DNA from: Aquanectria penicillioides | Lineage: Eukaryota; Ascomycota; Sordariomycetes; Hypocreales; Nectriaceae | Assembly (NCBI GenBank): GCA_003415625.1 | Contig: PYIU01000002.1 | Span: forward strand, 1 to 64,000 | Reading direction: 5' to 3' | Length of the DNA: 64,000 bases | In this document: in pieces, positions 36,123 to 47,500 of the stretch | How positions within the stretch are numbered: the first letter of the stretch is position 1 | Layout of the letters: each line of letters begins with the position of its first letter | Notes under the pieces: generated by a model | Told to the model about the DNA's origin: nothing | Databases searched by the model: none | Seen by the model: only the letters and a program-made list of their open reading frames with translations | Translations under genes and position numbers: made by a program

Positions 36123-37521
36123 TTATACTCCATCAGTGTGATGTCTTGCTATCGAGCTTTCCAGGTCTTCAGGTTGTGGCACTGTGAGTGACGTGGGCGA
36201 CAAATTTGCCCAGAGTGACTGAGCAGGTATCAAGCTCACATTTGGATTTATTTCCAGTCCAAACCCAGGTTTGTTGAGATCTGTAATGTTGATGGAACCA
36301 TTGACTGGCAAAGGTTCGTGCAAAAACAAATTTCCAAAAACCGGCACAACTGACCGACCATCAAGTGAATTTGCCATATATTCTTGGTATGGCGTATTGG
36401 GCTGGGAGACAACAAAATGATAACTGTAAGGCCCACTCATATGAGGAGCAATTGGAATATCGTAAGCTGCAGCCATAGCTGAAATTTTCAACCGTTCCGT
36501 TAAGCCACCAACCCACATTATATCAGGCTGCAGGACATCCACGTTGCGCTCTTCTATTAGCTTTCGGAAACCGTATCGTGAGTACTCATGTTCGCCTGCT
36601 GTGAACTTGACCTTCGGATGAGCTCTTTTCAGCAAAGTATATCCAGCAACGTCGTCAGGTGTGGGGCATTCTTCCCACCAGTCGATGTTCAGCTCTCTGC
36701 AGGCCTTGACGAGATCAATTGTGTAGGACACATCAAGGCTTATAAAGCAGTCTACACGTAGAGGATAATTTGGTCCAAGTTTATCGCGCTCTCCCTTCAA
36801 AAATTCAACGTTTTTTGAAATAGACTTTATACACTCATGTGGCCCAAACGGCAAACAGACTTTTCCACCGATGAAGCCCATGTTCTTACCAGCGGTTGGG
36901 TCAGGGCCAGTGTAATAGAAAGAGAGTGTATTTCGAATTTTACCTCCAATCAGTTTGTACACCGGCTCCTGGCGGAGTTTCCCCAGGAGATCCCAAAGCG
37001 CCAAGTCAATAATTGAAATGGCTGCCATTGGTAAACCCTGGCCACCGTAAAATCGGGATGCGCGGTACATTTGTTCATATATCTGGTTGACATCTCGCGG
37101 GTCTATTCAAAAGTCTTAGTGCGATAAAAGGAAGTTGAAAATTGTTATAACATACCAGAGCCTGTGATAAAGCGTGCAAAGTGGTTATGAATAAGCCACA
37201 AGGCTGGAGGCCCGCCGGAGCCAGTCGCAATACCTTTTGTGCCATCCGTCGTCTCAATTTCGAGGTAAATAGATCCCAAAACACCCAGACCCCAACTACT
37301 TGGTGATCTATTGTATTTTTGAAACTGTGACATGGGGCTAGCAAATGTAATGTTGCGCAGCCTATATGTCTGTCAGAATATTCATCATGGAATAAATCGG
37401 AACCAAAGATTCTTACCAATGAGTGAGTCTTATCAACATTAAAGTAGTCTCCCCCGCCATTATCGAGTTCAATCAAGAAGCCTCGGATCTTAGATATAGG
37501 AGAAAATTTGCGCACAGCCAT
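36123..37521 (-). CDS. L-rhamnonate-dehydratase-like enzyme (enolase superfamily)
   Basis: Three exons, 37521-37417, 37369-37156 and 37102-36123, give 432 residues. The protein belongs to the mandelate-racemase branch of the enolase superfamily. Metal ligands and the acid/base site can be followed: LRVDCFISLD (Asp), IDWWEECPTPDD (Glu), KFTAGEHEYSRYGFRKLIEE (Glu) and APHMSGPYSYHFV (His base). The closest named family is L-rhamnonate dehydratase, which removes water from L-rhamnonate to give 2-keto-3-deoxy-L-rhamnonate in the oxidative rhamnose pathway; other sugar acids are possible. Rhamnose is abundant in pectin and plant glycosides. The gene is divergent from a tannase-like hydrolase (423 bp between starts), which fits plant-polymer use. 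No damage seen. Confidence 0.87.
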
Positions 37522-37944
37522 GGTTGCAAAAGTAGAATAGACGAAATTAGATCACCGACCATCCGATTCTACTTGACAACGGGCGACAAGCGATATTTCA
37601 TACGTCCGATGCAGGGATGAATGTAGGGCAGCGGTTCGAAGTCCACGAGCCAACCGAGCGTTCAAAAAGTGAAGCCTATTAAACTTATCTTATCTTGTTT
37701 CCGGCTTTCGCATTTCGCATTTCGCGTTTCGCGTTTCGTCTGTCCTCTCCGCATTTGGGTACCACATGAATATCGATTTCGACTTTAGATTATCATCTAA
37801 CCTATCAGTTGGATATGGTTGTATTCGTCAGTCTTTGGCAATCATATGATTAGAATACTGAACTCTGATATCTCGAAACTAGAGGCAGTATTAATACATA
37901 CTCTGTAGTAAGCCAGGTCAGTTGGGCAACAAATACGATGCGCA
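37522..37944. promoter_or_regulatory. Divergent promoter, rhamnonate dehydratase / tannase-like
   Basis: A 423-bp shared upstream region containing five tandem heptamers at 37704-37738. It also shares a 15-bp identity with the divergent esterase promoter. Confidence 0.55.
37704..37738. repeat. Five tandem 7-bp units (CATTTCG type) in promoter
   Basis: Units in order are GCTTTCG, CATTTCG, CATTTCG, CGTTTCG and CGTTTCG. The central pair plus the preceding G (37710-37724) recurs exactly at 23174-23188 in the divergent esterase promoter. Confidence 0.8.
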
Positions 37945-40102
37945 ATGTTCCAACTAAATTGCTTGGCCTTGATCGTTTTAGTACTTTTGCCTACGCATAT
38001 AGCGGCAGGTTATACCTTTTCAAATGTTTCTGAGCATTGCGTTGATATTTTCAATTTTGTCGGCGACGCAGGCCGGGAAGCTCCTACTACAGTAACTTAT
38101 GCTGCACTTGTGGAACAGAATGGGACGACTCCAGCATATTGCATGGTTGCAGGTATGATTGATCGAGATATTGGATTTAATATCAGAATACCTGCAAGTG
38201 GTGTCGACTGGTCGGGAGTATGGTCGCAGACGGGGTGAGTTTCGCAAACCAAAACTCAAATTACGATCGCGTGTGGCTAAGAAGAATCTGTTTCTTGGCA
38301 GCTGTGGCGGGACTTGCGGCGAAATCATTGAAGATCTCGGTTTTGGCCCTGTGCCTTGGCCGGATGTACAGTTGCAGAAAGGCTGGACAACTGCTAACAC
38401 TGACATGGGTCATGAAAACCTCCAGGCATGCCTAATAATGCACTTACAGTACAGGTCTTCACTAAACACCTGAAAGTATGGTACACTATTAGACTTTTAC
38501 TTTCTTCATCGCAATCGCCAGCCACTGATAAACTATGGACATCGTGCCACCCATCTCCTCACTGTGGCCGGGAAAGCTCTGTATCAGTTCTACTACGGAA
38601 AGCGACCAAAGCACTCTTACTTCCGTGGACTCTCCACAGGGGGTCGTCAAGCTCTGATCGCGGCACAAAAATACCCAACAGATTTTAATGGAATCATATC
38701 CCAATCTGTCGATGTCAATGAGACGGCATTAATGCTCAACTATGTGTGGGACTGGTTAAACGGAATGTATCCTAATGGAACTGCAAAATTTACACTGGAT
38801 GAGTTGAGGGTTCTGAATAACGCCTATCTCGATAGATGCGACGGCCATGACGGTTATGTGGACGGAATTATTGATCATAGCTTCCACTGCGACTTTGACC
38901 CGGTTACACTGCTGTGTGGGTCGAACAAAGCGGAGCTTAGTAGCTGCTTCAGCCAAGAGCAAGTTGATGCACTCAAGGCGATATACCAAGGTCCAGTTGA
39001 TTCCAATGGAAATCGAATCACTCTTCTAGGAACTTTACCGGGATTTGAGACCAACTGGATTGACGCGTTCCTTTCGTCCGACCCGAGCAACTGGTACATC
39101 ACCTGTCTTACCGCCATCACGTCATATTTGTTCGAAGAAAGTCTTCCAGTGGATTTCGATCTGCGAACCTTAGATTGGGATAATTTACCTTCCGTGTTAT
39201 ATGTTGACAGCATCGTTTCACCAGCAAATACCGACCTGTCGCTGTTCAAAGCTTCGGGGGGAAAACTGTAGGTTGGCAAGACTTTGAAAGCGGGCCAGAG
39301 GCATTTATCGACTGGTATGGGCGGTAAGTGTTGTGTTGGTGGACGGGAACACTGGCCAAAACACACCCCACCCAGAAGGGTATAGGGTAAGCGGGTTCGG
39401 GCGAAGACCGAACAGCCTTCCCAAGCAGCTGCGAACAACTTGGAAGAGTGTTAAAGCATCTGATCAAATGCTTTGGAGTGTCCCTCAAAGAAAAGAAAGA
39501 AAGAATATAGGGCTGAAAGTCATAAATAAAGTAATGTCATGAGGGGCTGCACCGGGACTTCAACGGAGTCCTAATGCAAGGAATTCAGAATTTCAAAAAT
39601 AAAAATTGGTTGGAGGAAACTGCCTGTTCATTTCCTATGTCTCTGAGGTCCCTTTTATCTTCCTGACTAACCTGATGACAGATTAATCCACATTACCCTA
39701 GACCCCAACTCAGTGTATGCCTCTATGATGAACTCTAGAGCATAAAAGTGTCAATGCGCATTTAGATACTGATTGTTGAGTAGGGTGCGACAAACCATGG
39801 GAGGGCAAAATGCGACTGACGAATTTATCCGGGGTTTTCTGATTCCCGGTTATGCCCACGGAGTAGGGCCTGGAGCGGCACGGGTAGATAACTTTTGGGA
39901 CTATCTTTCAGATCGGGTAGAACAGGGAAAGGTGCCAGAGTACATTGTCGGGAGTAGGTATGCCGATGGGAACCCATTTGGAGATTCCAACGACCTTCTG
40001 TTCTCGAGGAGACATTACTCCTACCCCTGCACTTCTACACTGACCCCAGGAGCGAATCCAGTACTTGCTGCGTCGTGGCAGAGATTTTGTTTCGATAAAT
40101 AA
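37945..40102 (+). CDS. Tannase / feruloyl-esterase-like secreted hydrolase, frameshifted, LTR in intron
   Basis: Start at ATG 37945 gives a signal peptide (LNCLALIVLVLLPTHIAAG). Exons are 37945-38234, 38302-38425, 38477-39323 and 39784-40102; the second intron needs a GC-AG donor. Family marks include CGGTCGEIIEDLG, INYGHRATHLLTVAGKALYQ, the serine motif FRGLSTGGRQALIAAQ and LIPGYAHGVGPGAA. The frame breaks at about 39269: after GGKL a stop appears, while the next frame reads VGWQDFESGPEAFIDWYG, so one base is missing. With that base the length is 526, normal for PF07519. The third intron holds a 381-bp solo-LTR-like insertion. Both cysteines of the usual CS-D-HC motif are replaced (Leu before Ser, Gly after His). 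It may be a pseudogene or contain an assembly error. Confidence 0.82.
39324..39783 (+). other. Intron of tannase-like gene enlarged by the LTR insertion
   Basis: Donor GTAAGT at 39324 and acceptor TAG at 39781-39783 join CG to GGTG in frame. Without the insertion and its duplicated target the intron would be about 75 bp, normal for this genome. Confidence 0.75.
39332..39712 (+). mobile_element. 381-bp solo-LTR-like element, GC-balanced copy
   Basis: Begins TGTGTTGG and ends CCCCAACTCA, the TG...CA form of a long terminal repeat. The flanks GTGT (39328-39331 and 39713-39716) form a 4-bp target-site duplication; read as AGTGT the duplication is 5 bp and the element 380 bp. No coding capacity. 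Two heavily mutated copies lie next to the telomere, and their similarity ends at exactly these borders, which confirms the element limits. The internal region and partner LTR are absent, as after LTR-LTR recombination. Confidence 0.85.
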
Positions 40103-41488
40103 ATCCCAATAGTGGACACTCTTTGTTACATGCCTGGATAGTTTGCATTTGTATATAACAAAGTTGGTAGTAAAAAGTTATGCCTATCTACTAATAACCT
40201 ACTTTACATTGCTCGTATTCATGCTGACAATTCAATATTTTTCTCCACTCTTGCCACTAGTGGCAGTCAACAGCGTTGGTGCGATTGTATCCCCAATCCC
40301 TAAGCTATTGCCATCATTCAAATTCACCGCTTGGCTGGAGGGTTGCCCACTTTCCATGAGGCTTGGGAATTAGTTGTATGAGGAATTGGGTGGGTGCAGT
40401 CATATAGACCTTGGTACGGAGGTGTTGCCTTGTGCCCTCTAAAAGGACAACCTGGATTGCGGTGGAAGCAAACAAAATTGAAGCCAAACCTTTCTGTCAG
40501 CAAGCTGGCGCCGCCGGAATCAACAGCTGATTAAACTTACCCCTACCTTTTTTCTTCCAATAGCTAGAAATCAAAGCATTCATTGACCTCTCACAGTTCC
40601 TCTTTTCTGTTCTTTTTTTATAAGAGAGTTGAATGAAGCTTGGAGCTAACTGAACCCTGACAGATTTAGGTAGCTCCGTGAAATGCTCGTGTGTGCCTAG
40701 CTTGGAGTGGTTAGTGGCTACTAGGGGGGATCGCCGATGTTCTTTGTTGCCTCACGCCTCAGGCGCAGATCTCTACGTTTTTGCAACTTGACGGTGACAT
40801 ATCATGACCTATCGTGACACGTCGTGATACGCGGTGACATATTGTGGCCGCAGTAGCGGCTTTTGGTATGTGGGTCGCCCCTCTTGCGTTGAAGTTAAAT
40901 GCGTTTAATTATTAAATTAAATTTATTTTAAATTTATTTTTCTTTTTCTTTTCTTACTTAAAGCTTTTAAGAAAGTATAAGGATGCACTAGACTAGATTT
41001 AGCTACTTGATAATTATATAACTTTCCTTTAATTAATATAAGGCTTATTTGCTTGATTTGAGGTGCGGACTTAATGTATGCCCGTTACATAATCCCTCAG
41101 GTTCAACAGTAACTTGGACTGGGTCGTAACAAGGGTAACGAAACCCTAGAGAGCTGAGAGCCACAGGCGCAGCTATAGCGCGACGAACAGCGCAGCACGA
41201 CGAACAGTGCAACCCGAGACGTGTTGCCATTGGAAGGGGGATAGTTGTAACAACGGTACGGCAGCGCCCGACCGGTGTGTTATATACGGACATGTAACAC
41301 TCAGTAATCGCGGCGACTGGTCTATTGTGCAAGCCGGTATGTCACCCGTCTATATTACATAATCCCTTAGGCTTAATAAGACCTATTGCTCCTTTACTTT
41401 TTATGTACTTGGCTAAGGTAAGGTTGCTTAAAAGTGGGCCAGTCTGGACTTTTGCTAGAACGGCACCACAGCTATAGGGTAACTTAAA
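40103..41488. other. Intergenic, repeat relics
   Basis: No gene seen. 40718-40732 shares a 15-mer with the hairpin at 53646-53660. 40795-40850 has imperfect short repeats of the type TCGTGACA. 40900-41040 is AT-rich. Two related 25-mers at 41084-41108 and 41354-41378 look like LTR starts on the minus strand (TGTTGAACCTGAGGGATTAT and a transition-mutated version). Confidence 0.55.
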
Positions 41489-41493
41489 CTAGG

Positions 41494-41967
41494 TATTGAA
41501 CCATAGCACCTCAGCAAAAACTGGAGGTACCCCCTTTCCAAAACAAGTGGTACTTTGGGTTCTATACTTTCAACACTCCCCTCAAGCTAGTGATTGGGCC
41601 TTTCAAATCGCAAGCTTGACTTGTGTATGTGGGCTGGATCCGTTTTACTAGAACTGGCATATCTGGCTCTGGCTCTATAGCACCGGCTCTATGGCACTGG
41701 CTCTACGGCTCTGGCTCTGGCTCGGGCTCTGTCTAGAAGATCCATTTAATCTCCCCTAGTGGTAGGGAATCGAACCAAAGGACTTTTTTTATTCTGTTTT
41801 CTGGTCTTGTGCAACAATCGTGTACAATACGAAGCGAATTGTGCGACCAATACAGTGGCGGCAGCGACGAACCGGTCTCATAACCTATTGAACCATAGCA
41901 CCTCAGCAAAAACTGGAGGTACCCCCTTGCCGAAACAAGTGGTACTTTGGGCTCTATACTTTCAACA
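41494..41967 (-). mobile_element. TRIM (terminal-repeat retrotransposon in miniature), 474 bp
   Basis: Two direct 82-bp LTRs, 41494-41575 and 41886-41967, differ at only three positions. On the minus strand each begins TGTTGAAAGTATAG. The element is flanked by a perfect 5-bp target-site duplication CTAGG (41489-41493 and 41968-41972). Immediately inside the upstream LTR is GGTTATGAGACC, complementary to a methionine-tRNA anticodon arm, like the half-tRNA primer sites of copia-type elements. Just before the downstream LTR is the purine tract TTGAGGGGAG. The 310-bp interior has only an imperfect GGCTCT hexamer array (about 41660-41735) and no reverse transcriptase, so it must be mobilised in trans. 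Confidence 0.9.
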
Positions 41968-41972
41968 CTAGG

Positions 41973-42080
41973 TTGTAATAGTAATAACTTAATAGTAAGG
42001 TTTAGACTTAACTGTTATATCTATAATATATTAACATTCTTAAAAGAATATAGACCTTTAATAATATTTCTACCTGTCTT
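41973..42080. other. Short AT-rich spacer
   Basis: Spacer between the TRIM and the end of the receptor gene; nothing recognised. Confidence 0.4.
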
Positions 42081-43666
42081 TTATTTCCTCTCTTTACATT
42101 GTACCTCGCTTAAGAATTCATTGTTTATACTAGGTTTTGTGTCCAGTGACCTTCTGTCGACTAACTCTATTTCGTCCCCGTCACTGTGATGAATCCCAAA
42201 TGACACATTCACCTGAATTCTATGAGCCGGTGGTGCGAGTGGCCCCTCTCTCGAGGAAAGTTCTACCAGAGCATGGTTCCGACTTCCCATCTTGGATCTC
42301 CACCCATAGTCCGTTGCGTAGGTTGGAGTTTTGTTCGACCGGGATGAGGATCCCATTAGAGCAGGGAACGCGCGGGTCAACAAGATGCGTAGAGATGGCA
42401 AACAAACACAGATGATGCCAACATTTATCTCGATAGTAGACCAGATAGAGAGGTCATTTTGATCATATGTCGCGTTTTGGGATGACCCGAGGCTGACAAT
42501 GTATCTCAAGCGAATAATGCTAACAATAGTAATGCTAAAAACATTAGCTTTGACATCTAGGCTTGTTAGGTGAATTAGGAACTTACAACGTCCCAACAAT
42601 GAACATCATTGCGATGGCGCATTTCTTCTTCCAGTGGAGCTTAAGGCTACGCAAACACCAAAGTGGAACTGCTAGCATCCAGACATCTAACATAATGCTG
42701 ATGGAAGCGTTTGTCCAACCAATAGCGGTTGTGTTCAGACTAGCGTTCGATTAGCTTGTTGCTGATAAGTAAAGGCAACCCCTTACCATTTCCCCATATG
42801 CTCTCCATCCCACCCAGTCCAAAAGTAGCTGACGGGGCTGCATTGAAAAATGGCGAGAAAGACGAAAACGGTGCCGTACAGTGCATTGAATGCAACAGTC
42901 CCCCATAAAATAGTTTGCGCAGATCCAACAAAGATTCGTATGTAGAAGAAGAGTAGCGACATTTTGAGTAGAGAGACTTGGGCATAGTAAAACACTTCAA
43001 GGATATAAAAGTAGAATCCAAATTGTGTAATGTCGTTAAATTCCAATGTCCAAATATCTCGTCCTTGTCCATGGGCGGCAGTGCCATGTACATTCATGGC
43101 AGTAGATGGAAGCCCACAGACAAATGTTATCAGGATGGCCACGTCGTCGAGGCCCCAGTCTAGATTCGAAATGAAGACTTTGGAGGCGACACGGGTGGCC
43201 AATACCACACCTGTCAGCACGCCGAGAATTATTGTCACATTTATAAATTTCTGAGTCCCGTTACGCACTGGGTGACCGCAATTTGTCGACGTTGCATTTA
43301 TCATCGCTATCTCGTGGTCAGCAAGCTCTTCGGGCCAATGCGGACCTGACAGGCATCGTACTCAGCAGGTGTTTGACAGTGCAAGCTTCGGCAGCACATT
43401 TTTCTGCTGCGCCCAAGACTGATTCTTGCGTGCATACACACGACGTCTCGGTGAGGTTGCAGGAAGACGTTGACACAGCATTGTCAAAGCATGAAATCTA
43501 TTTCAACGTTAGCTTTCAACTGAATGGCTGCGTGAATGGAAGCAAGGCGGTGGAAGTATACCGCGCATTGTGGCAAGTTGGGAAACCACTCCAGAGTGGA
43601 ATTCTGCATCGATACGCACCAAGCAACTGGCAGAAAGCCTAGTAGAAACGTGGCACTCAACCTCAT
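42081..43666 (-). CDS. CFEM-domain PTH11-like membrane receptor (rhodopsin-type fungal GPCR-like)
   Basis: Five exons, 43666-43562, 43497-43362, 43306-42787, 42739-42587 and 42534-42081, give 455 residues. A signal peptide ([17 protein letters not shown]) precedes a complete CFEM domain built across three exons. Its eight cysteines follow the published spacing: PQCAISC, SSC, SCVC, KC, AC, NC. Seven membrane spans follow ([38 protein letters not shown], ... [14 protein letters not shown]), then a long polar cytoplasmic tail. Known relatives include Pth11 of the rice blast fungus, which senses host surfaces. The ligand here is unknown. The gene appears intact although it sits beside a retroelement. 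Confidence 0.9.
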
Positions 43667-45910
43667 AGTGCTCGATCCTTCTGCCTGGAACTTTGAGATG
43701 TCAATGCTAAAAAGTGGAGAAGCAGCCTATATATATGGTATCTTGACTTGAAGTGGTGTGATAAAAGCGTTGGTTACAGAATTGCCCAGACGTGGCTTGC
43801 CCCTGAGAAGAGGAGTTGGTACCGGTGGCGTAGAAACCTTGGAAAAGGCCAGGATGGGCAGAATGAGGGGAAGCGAAATAGGTCGTGCTCGCACTATACA
43901 ACAATCTCGATTAGATTCAGAAGATCATCATATTTAACATAATATGAATTCGGTGGCACTCGGCTAGATTCCGAAGCAGACATGGCGCAATTGCGCAAGT
44001 CCGCTCTCCTGGATTACGATGATTGAATTGAAATCATGTATTGGATGCAATTACTTGGCAGGGAAAGTTTGTAGATGATGGATGCTTCAATGCAAACAAG
44101 ACACTGTCACCCGCTCTACGTGTTTAGATGCCATCGAATCGTCCTGTGAGGGCGAGAAAGTCGAATTGGCAAAATTATGGGATGCTGGTTAGGGTATCAC
44201 GCTTTTGGTCAATCTGAAGGCGACCTAAGGATACTCAGAGCTGTTCTTCGGCGCAATATTTCAGGGCTGGCAGACTTGATTCTTTTAGGGGAGATCCCGA
44301 TTCGTCAACGAGATTTTAACATGCCAGGTGGGCTCATCTGGATCAGAGAACTCTCCACTCATCCTAGGCTGCCAAGAATCCGGGGTAGCGAGCTTGGCCC
44401 CCCAACTTGGCGAGTCGTATTTGGTCGCGTGGGTCATCAATATTTCTCTAGGAGTGCTCATGTCAGGCGACCATGTGGCAGTGTCAGCCCAACTGCGAGC
44501 CAACGTGGAACGGTTTGACACATACACGCTACTGAGGCAGGGGTTGGCGTTGATTTCAGTGAAGAGCCTCAAGTTTATGCTTGGTGCCTCACTAAAACGC
44601 TACGGAGTAGTTTAAGTCAGGTTCTCAAGGCAAATGCACAATCTAAATTCTGTCTAAGATGAGTATACCAGACAGCTTTTGGCAAGTTTCTTGGACAAAT
44701 ATCCTACCAGCTTTGGATACAAGAAGGAGCAAAGAGTATGATGCCATTTGCAGAAAAAGGGCGAGAGATTGGGTTGGTGCGCTTTGACCTGCGAAGAGTA
44801 GGACAGGGTCACATCCGAGATATTTGCGCCCGCTTTCCTGGCTCTCTACCCAGCTCAGAAGCAAAGACAGAGGGCTACTTGGGTAGTTCTGCCAATCTTT
44901 GGGTTTTCGGCTGATCAGAAGCCAGCGGAAGTTTATCGCGATCAGATTAGGCAGTTTTCCTGTTTTATTCGGTCCCGTCTGAGGTACTGCCGGAATGTCA
45001 AATTTGTCGAACGCGTCTACTCCACGCAAGTTGCTGCCTCAAGTTGGGTAGGGTCACATTTGTGGCTTAATGTGGGTGCGCCTAGAATTAACGCTGGCAT
45101 CGTCTGGTTACGTACTTGCACGCCATTCGTGCATGACCTGAAATCGAAGACCAACTGCGCCGCCTGCATTGAACTACAACTAGGGGACGAAAACAAGCAT
45201 TGCCTCATCGGAGCCGGCGGATCCACACAGTACGACGTTGCATAAGTACAGGCCTGATGGTCCAACGCATCTGGGTAGTATGATAATAGACACAAAATGA
45301 TGGCAAACCCCCTGAAGCCATCCTGATAGCAATACTAGGGACACCTGGTCTAGTCAGCCCAACAAGTTTATCAAGTAGTTCTTCGTTGTTTTATGTTGTG
45401 AAATCTCAATTGTCATCTCTGTCTGGTAGCACTACGAAAGGCAAATCTGTCAGCAAAAATGTCACACATCAGCGAGGGACCATACTCCCACGGATCTTCC
45501 ATCTAATGTGGCTCTAGTTTAGTGCAATATGATGTATCAACCTTGTCGTAAAATATCGCAACCCACAATGCCCTTCTGAAATTACTTTCATGGGAGAATC
45601 TCCTCTTTGAACCTCGAGATAAGACTGTGATTGTGCAGACTAAAATTTATCATTCACTTCATTTCTGCCCTTACCAAGACCTCTAAATGATAGGTGGTCT
45701 TCCGTAATACTCTCGTTGGCTTCCGCGCTCGTGAAAGCGACATATTTGGTGCTGATCCTTGTTTGGAATGTCCATTCGTCCATACTCAGGTAGGCTAGCT
45801 CCTCCTTCTCAAGCGTGATCTATTAATAAGAAAGGATATAATAAAGCCCATGCCTGAGATACCTGCCATCATCCATAACACAGCAAATATAGATACCTTA
45901 TACATATTGA
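43667..45910. other. Intergenic, no gene seen
   Basis: About 2.2 kb with only short, unrecognised frames (for example 44177-44615 plus and 44643-45029 minus). It may hold old gene remnants, but none could be assigned. Confidence 0.5.
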
Positions 45911-47500
45911 TTATGCTTTCAAGTGGCATAGGTTCCACTTTTTTTTCGTAAGGCTGGAATGAATCAAGGCATTTGGAAGATCAACCTTACTTATCTGCTC
46001 CTTAAGCACACTGCTGAAGACTGAAGAAGAGGTGGGAACACCAAACAGGCTCCCAAAGTGACGAAAGGACTCCAATATACCTGTCGCATGACCCACATCA
46101 TCGGCATTGGCCACACTGGCTTGGATGGGTAGGTTGAGTATTACGAACAGCACGCCGCTCCCATGCCCATCATCATTTGGAATGTTACGCTTTCAGCAAG
46201 CGACGAGGACGCATCCCGGAGTGTGCAAATGCCTGCGCCGCCCAGCATGCCTATGAAACTTATGAGGACAAAAGTCTTGTACTTTCGAACTATCTCGACT
46301 GCCACGGCCGATATTATGCCGAAGATGACAGAAGAAGTGCAGAGTGGGATGATAGAAACTACTGCCTTTAGCAGGGCCTGTGAAAACCCGGCCTGGAAGA
46401 ACAATGGCATATATAAAATCACGCCGCAGGTGAGTAGTCCATGGAGGAATGCAGCCAAGGGTGTGAAGGCGGCCGTGAGGCTTGAAAAGATCATGTAGGG
46501 GAATGCAGGTTCTGTCATCTTTGACTCGTACCAGACGAATGCGATAAGAACTAAAATGCCAACACAGAGAGGCAACAGTTCTCCACGACCCCCAAGGGGG
46601 CATGGCACCGGCCCAGGCCAGTGGAGTGGCAAGCAATATACAGCCCGCAGTAAAGAGTGCCAGGCTTGTCGAGTCTAGTTGCCCCGCCTTCACCTTAAGC
46701 GATTTGTTGATGGGTTTGGGCCGAAGAAGGAAGAGTACGTACTAGAAGGAAGCCTACGGCAGAGATAGCGAGATCGGTCCAACTATCTCCAATCCGAGTA
46801 CTCCGTGAACAGCCCATCAAGGATCGGGCCGAGTATGGTGCCTACAGCTATTGGTATTGAGAACATCCCGAGATATAGTGGCCGGTCCTTTAAAGTGGTG
46901 ATGTCCGCGCGGATAACTTCGCCGAGCACTTCCAGACCCCCACCGCCGAGGTCTTGGATCACACACCCGATGATCAGGACCCTGGTATTCTTCGCTGTGG
47001 ATAACACTATCGAACCGAGTGCGAAGAGAATATCAAGGATGCATAGAGAGGCACAATCCGACCGAAGACGTTGGATATACTTGTGTGGATCGGTTGGAAG
47101 ACGACGACTGCGAGCACAAACGAAATGCTCGCCCAGAATGCGTCCAGAGTAGTGCCATGAAGTTCAGCTGTGATGACCTGTTGACTTTAGTTGGAAGGAC
47201 TCGTAACATTGGGGATGGAATATGTAAGGTCTGGGAAAAAGCTTACTGAAATTCCAACTCCAAGAATGGTGCTGTCTATAGAGACGATGAAGACCATGAC
47301 CAGGAGCGAAAAGAAAGATGGACGAAAAAGAGCGGGTTTCCACTCTTTGGCCGATCCTCTTCACTCTCTAAAGAAAATAATTTAGTTTGAATTGCTTGTG
47401 CTTCCCGTGGGCGTTCCATACTGTCGTTGGATGGGCTCGGAGTTACGGTAGTGTTGGCGATGGCATTGGCAACTGAGGTTGGCTTCAAATTCTGACTCAT
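45911..47500 (-). pseudogene. Decayed MFS drug transporter (DHA2 / Tri12-like)
   Basis: Recognisable transporter segments run along the minus strand: FRPSFFSLLVMVFIVSIDSTI, LDAFWASISFVLAVVVFQPI, GCVIQDLGGGGLEVLGEVI, GTILGPILDGLFTEYSDWR, YMIFSSLTAAFTPLAAFLHG and a C-terminal HATGILESFRHFGSL. This is the 14-span multidrug/mycotoxin-efflux type. The segments do not share one frame. Single-base shifts are needed near 47341 (N-terminus), near 47025-47035 (before ALGSIVLSTAKNT), near 46570 (WRTV to PLCVGILVL) and near 46147 (GMGA to VLFVILNL). Four independent indels in one gene, while neighbours such as the CFEM receptor have none, argue for genuine decay rather than sequencing error. Confidence 0.83.

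Noticed and set aside
41660..41735. GGCTCT hexamer array as a CRISPR-like or minisatellite locus
   Set aside because: It is a short imperfect array inside the TRIM, without spacers; explained as element interior.
41760..41971. Short plus-strand frame inside the TRIM
   Set aside because: It lies antisense to the retroelement and has no similarity or codon signal.
44177..45295. Several overlapping frames of 80-130 codons
   Set aside because: No family motif, no splice-compatible extension and no shared frame, so they are not supported as genes.
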